This document shows, piece after piece, positions 45,194-53,453 of a stretch of DNA of 64,000 nucleotides. The stretch's first letter is position 1, and each line of letters starts with the position of its first letter. The DNA lies in NCBI GenBank assembly GCA_027449865.1, contig DAIDKV010000110.1, forward strand, positions 1 through 64,000, written 5' to 3'. This DNA is from Planctomycetales bacterium (lineage in GTDB: Bacteria > Planctomycetota > Planctomycetia > Isosphaerales > Isosphaeraceae). The notes beneath the pieces were generated by a model. That model was not told where the DNA came from. It saw only the letters and a list, made by a program, of their open reading frames with translations, and ran no database searches. Position numbers and translations under genes: made by a program.

Positions 45194-46645
45194 ATGAGGA
45201 ACTGGTGGATACGACTCGCTGGAACCTGCCTGATCGCGACGACGTGCGGGACGTCGTCGGGCTGGGCTCAGGATGTGGGCGCCAGTCAGAGCGGCAACTG
45301 GAACGTCGGCACGACCTGGACTTCGGGCACGGTCCCAGGCTCGTCGGCGACGGTGTGGATCGGAAGCACGTACCCTGGCGGGTCAGCGCTCTCGGCGACA
45401 GTGACGCTCACCCAGGCCGAATCGATCGGCAATGTCTATCTGGGAAATGGCTCGGGAACGAGCGGCACCCTGGACCTTGGAGGGAATAAACTGACGATCT
45501 CCGGCAGCCTGAACATCGGCCAGGGCGGAGGCGTCGGGCACTTGACGGAAGGCACCGGCGGATCGTTCACGGCTCAGACGGCCAACGTCTCCGGGAGCGG
45601 AAACGCCCTGAACTTCGGCGCGAGCGACGCCGTGGCCAGCCTGCAACTCTTCAGCGGAGCGAGCGCCACGACGGCGGGGGCTAGAAATGTGACCGGCGGC
45701 GGTAACATCTACTCGGGCAGCACCCTCAACCTCGGCGCCAACTTGAGCCTCTCCAGTAACCTGAACGTCCAGGACAGCGGCTCCACACTCAACCTCGACG
45801 GACACTCACTCTCCGCCAACATTCTCTACCTCGGCTCGGGCGGCGCCTCCACCGTCAACTTCGACCGCGGCGGCAGTGGCGGAACCCTGGCTCTCGGCGG
45901 CCTCTTCCTCGCCAACGGCCAGAATCTGTCCCTCGTTGCTGGTGACACCATCGGCGGCTTCAACCTGAGCGGAAACGGCACGACCCTGACCACCGCCACC
46001 ACCGCAAACATCACCAGCAGCGGTAATATTGAGGCGGGCAGCACCCTCAACCTCGGCGCCAACTTGAGCCTCTCCAGTAACCTGAACGTCCAGGACAGCG
46101 GCTCCACGCTCAACCTCGACGGACACTCACTCTCCGCCAACATTCTCTACCTCGGATGGAACGGAACGGCGGCTGTCTCGGTTGGCTCACCCGGCATGAT
46201 CAATCTTCAGAATCTGTACATGGGCAACGGCTCCTCGGCCACGTTGCTCGGCGGCGTTGTCCAGGGTCTGATCGATCTCCAGGGTAACTCGGTCCTCACG
46301 GTCCAGCAGACAAATGGGACGGGTCTGACTCTCAATGGCAGCCTGACGATCGATCCCAGCTCCATCGACCTGGTGTTCGGCACGAACACCGCGCCGAACT
46401 GGGACTTCCGCTGGAAAGATCCCTCCAACGGAGGCAACTGGATCAGCACGATCGATGCGATGATCGCCGATCATCAGATCGTGATCACGGCCCCGCAGGG
46501 ATATCAGGTCGTCGATCAGGGGGGCTACACTTACATCAACGGATTCTACTCAACCTCGGTGCCGGAACCATCGACCCTGGTCCTCGGCGGGCTCTCACTC
46601 GTCGGGATGCTGATGGCCTCGACGTGGAAACGGCTTCGAAGGTGA
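45194..46645 (+). CDS. PEP-CTERM sorted exported repeat protein
   Basis: 483 residues with a signal peptide (LAGTCLIATTCGTSSGWAQ). A Gly/Ser/Asn/Thr-rich beta-helix-type body resembles the repeats of autotransporter-like surface proteins. The end is a PEP-CTERM tail: VPEPSTLVLGG, a hydrophobic helix and a basic KRLRR finish. PEP-CTERM proteins are processed by exosortase (EpsH) and usually exported to the surface or matrix. No exosortase gene is in the window. Two internal units of 121 bp (45714-45834 and 46035-46155) are 120/121 identical. The start at 45194 follows the upstream hairpin. Confidence 0.85.
   Translation: MRNWWIRLAGTCLIATTCGTSSGWAQDVGASQSGNWNVGTTWTSGTVPGSSATVWIGSTYPGGSALSATVTLTQAESIGNVYLGNGSGTSGTLDLGGNKLTISGSLNIGQGGGVGHLTEGTGGSFTAQTANVSGSGNALNFGASDAVASLQLFSGASATTAGARNVTGGGNIYSGSTLNLGANLSLSSNLNVQDSGSTLNLDGHSLSANILYLGSGGASTVNFDRGGSGGTLALGGLFLANGQNLSLVAGDTIGGFNLSGNGTTLTTATTANITSSGNIEAGSTLNLGANLSLSSNLNVQDSGSTLNLDGHSLSANILYLGWNGTAAVSVGSPGMINLQNLYMGNGSSATLLGGVVQGLIDLQGNSVLTVQQTNGTGLTLNGSLTIDPSSIDLVFGTNTAPNWDFRWKDPSNGGNWISTIDAMIADHQIVITAPQGYQVVDQGGYTYINGFYSTSVPEPSTLVLGGLSLVGMLMASTWKRLRR
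45714..45834 (+). repeat. 121-bp direct repeat, copy 1
   Basis: First copy of an internal coding repeat in the PEP-CTERM gene. It matches the copy at 46035-46155 at 120 of 121 bases, the single difference being A/G in CCAC(A/G)CTC. The 321-bp offset keeps the reading frame. Confidence 0.95.
46035..46155 (+). repeat. 121-bp direct repeat, copy 2
   Basis: Second copy of the internal coding repeat, 321 bp downstream of the first, with one mismatch. The 107-residue period corresponds to a whole number of beta-helix turns or repeat units. Confidence 0.95.
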
Positions 46646-46746
46646 AGCTCCCTGGCCGCTCATCGGCCGGATAAGCGGAGAGCCGGCTGGCCGCTGGCAT
46701 CCCGTTCGTCCTCGTGAGATACTCGCTATCCTCGAGGGACAAACCG

Positions 46747-47508
46747 ATGAGCGAGCCATCACCAATGACCGATACCGTCGAAGAGCGACCCGCGCGGCCT
46801 GGGTCGCTTTTCTGTATCCTCTTGGCCGCACTTCTGGCCGGCCTGATCGCCTGGCTGGGCGGCGAGGCGTGCCGTGACCTGTTCCAGCCGCGCAAGCGCC
46901 CCGTCAACGCCAAGGGGATCATCCTTCTGGTCGCCTCGCCCCGGCAACAGGAAGTGGCCGAACAGCGCAACGCCGGGCTTGCGTTCGTCTGGCTCGGGGC
47001 GGCTCTCGGCGGGTCCCTCGGCCTGGCGGGCGGGTTGGTGCGTCACGATCGGCGATCGGCGCTCCGGGCGTCGGGGTTCGGCCTGGTGGCGGGGGCCATC
47101 GGCTGCGCGGCGGTCTCGCTGGCCCTCCTGCCGCTTTACTCAGCCTATCGCCGGGGCCACCCCGATGAGGCCGCGCGCGACCTGATGTATCCCCTCCTGG
47201 TGCATGCCGGAATCTGGTCGGTCGCCGGTGCCGCTGGCGGTGCCGCCTTCTCGCTCGGCCTCGGACGCCGAAAGGGCATCGCCCAGACCGCGGTCGGAGG
47301 ACTCGTCGGCGCGATCGCGGGTACGATCGCTTATGAACTGATCGGCGTCGTCGCCTTTCCGAACGCGGGCACCACGGAATTCGTCTCCTCCACCTGGCCA
47401 ACCCGGCTCTTGGCCCGGGTCGCGGTCTCTCTTCTGGCCGCACTCGGAATCGCGGAGGCCATCAAGCCCCCCTCGGCACGAACTCAACGCGGCTCGATGA
47501 CCTCGTAG
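46747..47508 (+). CDS. Polytopic membrane protein of unknown function
   Basis: 253 residues with about six hydrophobic helices rich in Gly and Ala (ILLAALLAGLIAWLGG, FVWLGAALGGSLGLAGGLV, AGAIGCAAVSLALL, IWSVAGAAGGAAFSLGLG, GGLVGAIAGTIAYELIGVV, VSLLAALGIAEAI). No family was recognised. The second ATG in frame (46765, MTDTVEE) could also start the protein. It is convergent with the CRTAC1 lipoprotein gene and overlaps it by 25 bp at the 3' end, so both stops are real only if both genes are expressed. Confidence 0.6.
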   Translation: MSEPSPMTDTVEERPARPGSLFCILLAALLAGLIAWLGGEACRDLFQPRKRPVNAKGIILLVASPRQQEVAEQRNAGLAFVWLGAALGGSLGLAGGLVRHDRRSALRASGFGLVAGAIGCAAVSLALLPLYSAYRRGHPDEAARDLMYPLLVHAGIWSVAGAAGGAAFSLGLGRRKGIAQTAVGGLVGAIAGTIAYELIGVVAFPNAGTTEFVSSTWPTRLLARVAVSLLAALGIAEAIKPPSARTQRGSMTS

Positions 47509-49349
47509 GTTCGATCCGTCGCCAGGTGCTCGCGACTCGTGATCGTGCCCGAGGGCCAGCGCACCTCCAGCCGATCGACCTCGTCCGCCTCGCCCAGACC
47601 GACGAGCAGCCTCGGGTCGTTCGTCGACTGCATGCTGCTTCCGCCCTTCCGATGACGGACAATCGTCCGGCCACCCGCCGTAACCCGAACCACGGCGCCG
47701 ATCGCGTCTCGATTGCTCCGGGTCCCAACCAGTTTCAGGCGAATCCAGCGCCCGGCGCGAGGGGTCTCATTCCGAAGGATCGCGGGCGGACGATCCATGT
47801 GGCTGACGACGATATCGATGTCGCCGTCGTCGTCGATGTCGCCGAACGCAGCGCCCCGGGCGACGTGCCGTTCGACAAAATAGGGGCCGACGTCCCGGGT
47901 CGACAGCTCGAACCGACGGCTCGATCCGGCCGGGACATTCCGATAGAGCAGGGGGGGCTCGTCGTAGGTGAGTGTCGGTGCAAGATCCTTACGGTTGTCG
48001 TCGATGTGCCCGTTGGCGATGAAGGCATCCGGCCAGCCGTCGGAGTCGAGGTCAACGAGCCCACACCCCCAGCCGACCCACGGCTTGCTATCCACAACAA
48101 GCCCCGCGCCGGCCGACGACTCGACGAAAAGGGCGGAGAGAACGCCAGCCGACGCTCCAGGCGTCTCGGTCGAAAGATTTCGGTAGTAGGCGATGTGCTC
48201 GTTCTGAAAGTTGGTGACCAGGAGCTCGGGGCGGCCGTCGCCATCGCAATCCTCGGCGTCCACGCCCATGCTCGACTGCGAGATTCCGCGTTCGTCGAAG
48301 GCGGCGCCCGATTCCTCGGTGACGTCCTCAAAGGTTCCGTCACCCCGGTTGAGGAAGAGGAAATTGGGGTCCATGTCGTTGGCGACGTAGAGGTCCACGC
48401 GTCCGTCGCCGTTGAGATCGGCCGCGACCACGCCGAAGCCGTGACCATCGCTCCGACCGACGCCGGCCGCCTCGGTGACGTCGGTGAAGGTCCCGTCGCC
48501 GTTGTTCCGGTAGAGGAAATGTCGGGTCGTCTTCACCTCGAACGGCGAGCAGAACAGCGGGATCGCCTCAGTCCCGCATCGGTGGGCATCGCGAGGATAC
48601 CGCCAGTCGCCGTAGTTCGTTACGTAAAGGTCCAGGTCACCGTCGTTATCGAAGTCGAGCATCGCCCCGCTCGACGACCAGTTGGGCCGGTCAATCCCGG
48701 CGGCATGGCTGATGTCGTGAAAAGTGCCGTCGCCGTTGTTCCGGTAAAGGACATTCGGGCCGAAGTTGCAGAGAAAGACGTCGACATCACCGTCGTTGTC
48801 GATGTCCCCGGCGATGATCCCGTGGCAAAAACCGGCGAAGCCCAGCCCTGACCTCGCGGTGGCGTCCTCAAATCGGCCACCGCCCAGGTTGCGGTACAGG
48901 CGGTTCTTCGGGGCGCTGGTCGAGGGAGTGAGCGGCAGGGTGGCGCAGGTCGCGAAATAAAGGTCGAGCCGGCCGTCGTTGTCGTAGTCGAGGATCGCGA
49001 CGCCCGAGCCGAATCCGGTCGGATAGAGCTTCCGACGGTCCAGGCCCGAGACGTGGACGAAATCGACCCCGCTCTCCTTTCGGATGTCGACGAGCCGGAA
49101 CGGGCTCGGGGCCTTCGAAAGGCTGGAGGCCGTGTCGGCGTAGGCGAGGAAGGCCGCGCGAGCGGAAAGACCGGATCGCTCCCGGTTCGCCAGGACCCCG
49201 GCGCGGGGATCGCTGGGTCGAACCGCCGGCACGGAGGCCGGCATGGGATCCTCGGCCGGGTCCGGATCGCAGCCGATCAGGACCAGGCCGAGCCAGGCAA
49301 GCCCGATCGGGCGGGGCCAGAGCCTCTCCGTCGGGCGAGGGAAAATCAT
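47484..49349 (-). CDS. CRTAC1-type lipoprotein (FG-GAP propeller plus ASPIC/UnbV)
   Basis: 621 residues. The lipoprotein signal ends in LVLIGCDPDP (lipobox Cys with Asp at +2). Exactly seven Ca-binding DxDxDG-type motifs follow, at DYDNDGRLD, DIDNDGDVD, DFDNDGDLD, DLNGDGRVD, DCDGDGRPE, DLDSDGWPD and DIDDDGDID, matching a seven-bladed FG-GAP propeller. The C-terminus is an ASPIC/UnbV domain (AIGAVVRVTAGGRTIV, LEVRWPSGTITS). Such proteins bind calcium and are secreted or surface-attached, with unknown ligand. The ATG overlaps the stop of the small lipoprotein gene by ATGA, so it is the last gene of an operon. Confidence 0.9.
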   Translation of the reverse strand: MIFPRPTERLWPRPIGLAWLGLVLIGCDPDPAEDPMPASVPAVRPSDPRAGVLANRERSGLSARAAFLAYADTASSLSKAPSPFRLVDIRKESGVDFVHVSGLDRRKLYPTGFGSGVAILDYDNDGRLDLYFATCATLPLTPSTSAPKNRLYRNLGGGRFEDATARSGLGFAGFCHGIIAGDIDNDGDVDVFLCNFGPNVLYRNNGDGTFHDISHAAGIDRPNWSSSGAMLDFDNDGDLDLYVTNYGDWRYPRDAHRCGTEAIPLFCSPFEVKTTRHFLYRNNGDGTFTDVTEAAGVGRSDGHGFGVVAADLNGDGRVDLYVANDMDPNFLFLNRGDGTFEDVTEESGAAFDERGISQSSMGVDAEDCDGDGRPELLVTNFQNEHIAYYRNLSTETPGASAGVLSALFVESSAGAGLVVDSKPWVGWGCGLVDLDSDGWPDAFIANGHIDDNRKDLAPTLTYDEPPLLYRNVPAGSSRRFELSTRDVGPYFVERHVARGAAFGDIDDDGDIDIVVSHMDRPPAILRNETPRAGRWIRLKLVGTRSNRDAIGAVVRVTAGGRTIVRHRKGGSSMQSTNDPRLLVGLGEADEVDRLEVRWPSGTITSREHLATDRTYEVIEPR

Positions 49350-49579
49350 CGAACGCGACCGCCGGGTCCCTGCCCGGGCGCCTTCTGGCCAGGCTTCCAG
49401 AGCGGCCGGCCGTTCTTGTCGATCATGTTCTTGTACTTTTCGTCGACCTTCAATCGCTTGTTCGGGCCAGCTTCGGCCGCATTGCTCGGATTCGCCGGTG
49501 GTGGTTTCTCCGGGTCGCAGCCAGGCAAAACAAGGGTGGAGGCGGCGATCGCAATCGCCGCGCGAGAAATCCAGCTCAA
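49346..49579 (-). CDS. Small lipoprotein of unknown function
   Basis: 77 residues with a clear lipoprotein signal (AIAIAASTLVLPGC, Cys near 21, then Asp at +2). A Pro-rich linker (EKPPPANPSNAAEAGPN) and a short basic tail with WKPGQKAPGQGPGG follow. There is no fold to recognise. The stop overlaps the CRTAC1 lipoprotein start (ATGA). It lies 55 nt after the DUF1559 gene, so the three genes appear co-transcribed. Confidence 0.75.
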   Translation of the reverse strand: MSWISRAAIAIAASTLVLPGCDPEKPPPANPSNAAEAGPNKRLKVDEKYKNMIDKNGRPLWKPGQKAPGQGPGGRVR

Positions 49580-49634
49580 GGAATCCTCCGGATCTTCTGG
49601 AATCCGCCATCGGTTACAGGCCAGCGCCGGTGGC

Positions 49635-50777
49635 TTAATACTGGTCGGAACTCACCACCTCGCCGCCGTTACGTGTGCCAAGTGCCCACCACGTCTGATA
49701 GCTGACTGTGTCCTTGAGAAACTTGACCGAGCCGTCGCCAAACGCGACGTTCACTCCGCCGGGGTGGTTGCTGCACGCCGTGCTCGCGCCCACCCAGCCG
49801 CCGCCCGAGCCATCCGAGGTGAAGTTCCCCTGCGCTCCGAAGAATCCACTCTCGGCCCCCGTGCAGGTCAGGGTGTTCGGCGTCATGAAGTGGCTATACG
49901 AGACGTCGACCGTGTCGAATCCCTGCGTGAAAAGCCAGTTGGCGCCGGCGCTGGCGTCGGCGGAAGGCTCGGTCCCGTTCGGCAGGCTCTTGCAGCCCGA
50001 GATCAGGCTCATCGCCACCGCGATCCCCGCGGCGCCAAGGTCGGGCTTGGGAGCCACGGAATTGACCTGATAAATGGCCCGCTTCGCGAAGGGCGAGCCG
50101 ATCGTCGCCGGGCTCGTCGCCGCGTTATCCACCAGGGCTCCGGCGTAGCCGAGCAGGTGCTCGCTGAACATCGCCGTGTTACTCGTCCCGTCCGTCACCG
50201 ACGCAATCGAAACCGGACCCAGGTTCGGACTGCTGACGAAAAGATCCCCACGCGGCGGGACGATGATCCCCGTGCACGACCGGATCGATCCCGGTCCGCC
50301 GTAGTTCCCGGCGTAGTTCGTCGTCCCCCACGAGCCGCCGAAAGAGGGCGTGTGCGTTAAACTCTCCGACGGGCACGCCAGGCTGTTGATGTTGATCAGA
50401 CCGGCCGTCGAGTTCGCCGCTCCGCCCGGAGACGTCGAACTGATGAATCCCAGCTCGAGCATCGGCAGATTGAAGTTGATCGCGTTGTAGACCTGCGTCT
50501 GCTCAAACTGAGGCAGGATCGCCGCGACCCACGACGGCTCCCACGACCACTGATTGGTGTTCTGAACCGACTGGCACGGATAGACATTGTTGACCGAAAT
50601 GTAATTGTGGGCCGCCAGGCCAAGCTGCTTCAGATTGTTCACGCACTGGGCCCGACGGGCCGCCTCACGCGCCGCCTGCACCGCCGGGAGCAGAAGCGCG
50701 ATCAGGACCGCGATGATCGCGATGACGACCAGAAGCTCGATCAGAGTAAATCCACGGCTTTCTCTCGATACGTTCAT
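49635..50777 (-). CDS. DUF1559 pseudopilin-like protein
   Basis: 380 residues. Prepilin-like N-terminus [21 protein letters not shown], then [21 protein letters not shown]. The beta-rich body ends in the H-x9-DG signature ([20 protein letters not shown]). Its first ~50 residues match the DUF1559 protein at 22104 almost exactly. It is probably exported by a pilin-like route. The start at 50777 ([14 protein letters not shown]) has GAGGTG 5 nt upstream and is preceded by a structured leader (50821-50890). A longer in-frame extension is non-pilin sequence and is rejected. Confidence 0.92.
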   Translation of the reverse strand: MNVSRESRGFTLIELLVVIAIIAVLIALLLPAVQAAREAARRAQCVNNLKQLGLAAHNYISVNNVYPCQSVQNTNQWSWEPSWVAAILPQFEQTQVYNAINFNLPMLELGFISSTSPGGAANSTAGLININSLACPSESLTHTPSFGGSWGTTNYAGNYGGPGSIRSCTGIIVPPRGDLFVSSPNLGPVSIASVTDGTSNTAMFSEHLLGYAGALVDNAATSPATIGSPFAKRAIYQVNSVAPKPDLGAAGIAVAMSLISGCKSLPNGTEPSADASAGANWLFTQGFDTVDVSYSHFMTPNTLTCTGAESGFFGAQGNFTSDGSGGGWVGASTACSNHPGGVNVAFGDGSVKFLKDTVSYQTWWALGTRNGGEVVSSDQY

Positions 50778-50820
50778 CACGCACCTCGACATTGAGGCAG
50801 GCCGGGCCCACCGGAACCCT

Positions 50821-50890
50821 CGCACAGATCCTTCCCGCGAAGCCCAGAGGGCCAGGCTGAGACATCTGTGCGTCCACACAAGGCGTGTGG
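50821..50890 (-). promoter_or_regulatory. Structured leader region of the DUF1559 operon
   Basis: Two nested or adjacent stems lie here. CGCACAGAT (50821-50829) pairs with ATCTGTGCG (50864-50872) across 34 nt. CCACAC (50874-50879) pairs with GTGTGG (50885-50890) over a 5-nt loop. The start codon is 44 nt downstream of the first stem. The rest of the 260-nt gap to the next gene (51037) shows no open frame worth calling. Confidence 0.45.
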
Positions 50891-51037
50891 TTCGATCACG
50901 ACCACGTACGAATGAAGGGCGCGCGGCCTCGGGTCGTTGACCAACCCGGCCACGCTATCACTATTGTAGAAGTTATTTTCCGGATGCGAAGGGATGTTTC
51001 ACGAGATTCTTCGGACTTGCGTGACCCCACGCATTCC

Positions 51038-53401
51038 TCAATGAGGGATCTTTTGACGGATCGGCGGGGCCTCACGCACGCGGATCTCGTCGCGATCCTC
51101 GGTGATCTCGATGGATGTGTTCGCCGCGATATCGCGGAAGACCTGCCGCGATCGGGTGGTCGGCCACTGGATTTCCAGCGTCCGGACTCTCTTCGCGGAC
51201 CCGAGGCCGATGGTGCAGGCGAGCGGGTTACCACCGAAGCTGGACGTGGTGCCGATGGTCCGGTATCGGGAGACGACCGTGGCGTCGGGGCCCGGGAGAT
51301 CCACCCGGATGCGGGCGCCGATGGCCGAACGATTGGTCCGGGTCCCCACGAGCCGGACCGTCAGCCAGTGGTTCTCGTTGCCAGGGTTCTCGAAAAGGAC
51401 GTTGTGGGCCCGGTCGCCGGGCACGGCGCCACCGGCCTCGACAATGATGTCCTGATCGCCATCGCGGTCCCAATCGGCGATCGCGACGCCGTGTCCCTTC
51501 TGGAGGTGGCCGGTCCCGGTCGCCGCGGTGATGTCGTCGAACCGCCGGCCCTCGACATTCCGGAAGAGGCGATTGGGCATCAGGTACGCAAAAGAGGGCC
51601 GGCCGGTCGCGAGGTAAATATCGAGGAAGCCATCATTGTCGATGTCCCCGAAGTTGGAGCCCATCGGCAGAACGACGCGATCCAGGCCGACCTCGGCCGT
51701 GACATCTCGAAACGGGTCCATCCCGCCGGTGTTCCGATAAAGCCGGGGTCGATCGCCGGTCGTCGGCTGGCCAAGCTGGTCGCGGATCGCCTCGGAGAGT
51801 GTCGCCCGATTGGGGTTGATCCAGAGGTCGAGTCGGCCGTCGTTGTCGAAGTCCCAGAACCAGCAGGCGAACGCAAAACTCGGCTCGGTCACCCGAAGAA
51901 TCGGTGCCAGGTCCTCGAAGGTGCCGTCGCCCCGGTTGTGGTAGAGTCGACCGGGCTGGCCGAGATTGGCGACGTAGAGGTCAGGGAGTCCGTCGTCGTC
52001 GTAGTCGCCCCAGGCGACGCCCTTGCCGTAACGGTCGTTGGCGACGCCCGCCCGGGTCGCCACTTCCTCAAAGGTGCCGTTGCCTCGGTTGTGATACAGA
52101 CGACCCCGGTTGCGAAGGTCGGGACGATTGGCCTCAAATTCGCCCGCGACGTAGAGATCGAGCCAGCCGTCGTTGTCGTAGTCGGCCCAGGCCGCGGCCT
52201 GCGAGGCGATCGGCTCGCCAAGTCCGGCGGCGGTCGTCACGTCCTCGAACCGTCCGCCCACATTGCGCAGGAGCGACATCCGCCTCGGGAATTCCCAGGC
52301 GCCTCGGAGCAGGAGAACGTCGATCCGTCCATCGTTGTCGTAGTCGGCCTGGCATCCGTTGAGTGAGACGACCTGATCGGCGAGGCCGGCTTCCCGGGAG
52401 TTTTCCTCGAAGGTGCCGTCGCCCCGGTTATGGAACAGGAGCGCGCCGCGGTCGAAGTCGGTGGTCGGCATCAGGACATCGAGCCGCCCGTCGTTGTCGT
52501 AATCCTCGACGAGGCAGCCGCCGGCCATGGCTTCGCCGGGTGCATTGAGACCCACTCGGCTGGCGATGTTCCGCATCCGGCGCGGGTCGTTGCCCGGCGA
52601 TTCCATCCGGCCGAGTGGAAGCAGGAAACCGTGCGGAACGCCGTCGGGGTACTCGCCGAGGGTCATGCAGGCCACGTTCAGCAGCCATCGGACGCCCAGG
52701 TCGTCGGGCCGGTCGTGCAGGTAGCGAACCAGGTGGTCGATCGCTCCCCGCGAACCGGCCGTTTGGCGATGAATCGCGGCGGGGGAGAGTGGGAAGATAC
52801 AGCTCGCCTCGTTACAGCAGGCCACGCAGTTCTCGATCTCGCCCCGGCGGAGCGAGGCCATGCCACGGAGGGCCTCGGCGTTGGCCCGGAATTCCACCGA
52901 TCGCGCGGGGTCCGCGGTCTGAGCGGCGGCGAAATGCTCGTCAGCGCGGGCCCAATGGCCCTCGCTCATCTCCAGCGATCCGATCAGCAGATGAATCTCG
53001 GCGATCCTCGAGGGGGTCATGGGATCGCCTGGTGAAAGCGCTGCCCTTTTCTCCTCGAGATAGGCAACCCCACGGCTGGCCCGTCCGCGGACCGAGGCCG
53101 CCACCTCCGCGAGCGAGGCCGGATTGAAAATCGGCCGCGAGAAGCGGATCGCTGTTGCGTAGCCGCTGTCGTCAAACGCGATGTCCGAGAAGAGCGGGAC
53201 CGACTCGAGAACAGGCGCCGACGGCGGGCCCGGACGCAAGGCCGGAGCCCGGCTCGCCCGATCCGCGAGCCAGCGACGAAGGCGAATCGGGAGGGTCGAG
53301 GGATTTGAATCCGTCAGCGCGACCGCGGCGGCCACCGCGAGCCCCAGAATCCCCGCAACAATCAGGACCGCCTTCCCTACCCGGCGAACGAGCGATTTCA
53401 T
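51038..53401 (-). CDS. CRTAC1-type protein with N-terminal anchor and TPR-like region
   Basis: 787 residues. A hydrophobic N-terminal anchor (AVLIVAGILGLAVAAAVAL) is followed by a TPR-like helical region (about 80-260). Seven DxDxDG blade motifs come next: DYDNDGRLD, DYDNDGRID, DYDNDGWLD, DYDDDGLPD, DFDNDGRLD, DIDNDGFLD and DWDRDGDQD. A C-terminal ASPIC/UnbV domain ends the protein (SAIGARIRVDLPGPDATVV, LEIQWPTTRSRQVF). It is an extracytoplasmic calcium-binding propeller with unknown ligand. The start at 53401 (MKSLVRRVG) is favoured; 53422 (MTLGVAP) is also possible. It lies 52 nt after a TPR membrane protein gene on the same strand. Confidence 0.88.
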   Translation of the reverse strand: MKSLVRRVGKAVLIVAGILGLAVAAAVALTDSNPSTLPIRLRRWLADRASRAPALRPGPPSAPVLESVPLFSDIAFDDSGYATAIRFSRPIFNPASLAEVAASVRGRASRGVAYLEEKRAALSPGDPMTPSRIAEIHLLIGSLEMSEGHWARADEHFAAAQTADPARSVEFRANAEALRGMASLRRGEIENCVACCNEASCIFPLSPAAIHRQTAGSRGAIDHLVRYLHDRPDDLGVRWLLNVACMTLGEYPDGVPHGFLLPLGRMESPGNDPRRMRNIASRVGLNAPGEAMAGGCLVEDYDNDGRLDVLMPTTDFDRGALLFHNRGDGTFEENSREAGLADQVVSLNGCQADYDNDGRIDVLLLRGAWEFPRRMSLLRNVGGRFEDVTTAAGLGEPIASQAAAWADYDNDGWLDLYVAGEFEANRPDLRNRGRLYHNRGNGTFEEVATRAGVANDRYGKGVAWGDYDDDGLPDLYVANLGQPGRLYHNRGDGTFEDLAPILRVTEPSFAFACWFWDFDNDGRLDLWINPNRATLSEAIRDQLGQPTTGDRPRLYRNTGGMDPFRDVTAEVGLDRVVLPMGSNFGDIDNDGFLDIYLATGRPSFAYLMPNRLFRNVEGRRFDDITAATGTGHLQKGHGVAIADWDRDGDQDIIVEAGGAVPGDRAHNVLFENPGNENHWLTVRLVGTRTNRSAIGARIRVDLPGPDATVVSRYRTIGTTSSFGGNPLACTIGLGSAKRVRTLEIQWPTTRSRQVFRDIAANTSIEITEDRDEIRVREAPPIRQKIPH

Positions 53402-53453
53402 CGGCGCGACCCCCAGGGTCATTCTCCGCGGTTGGAATGCCGAAACCCGGCCC

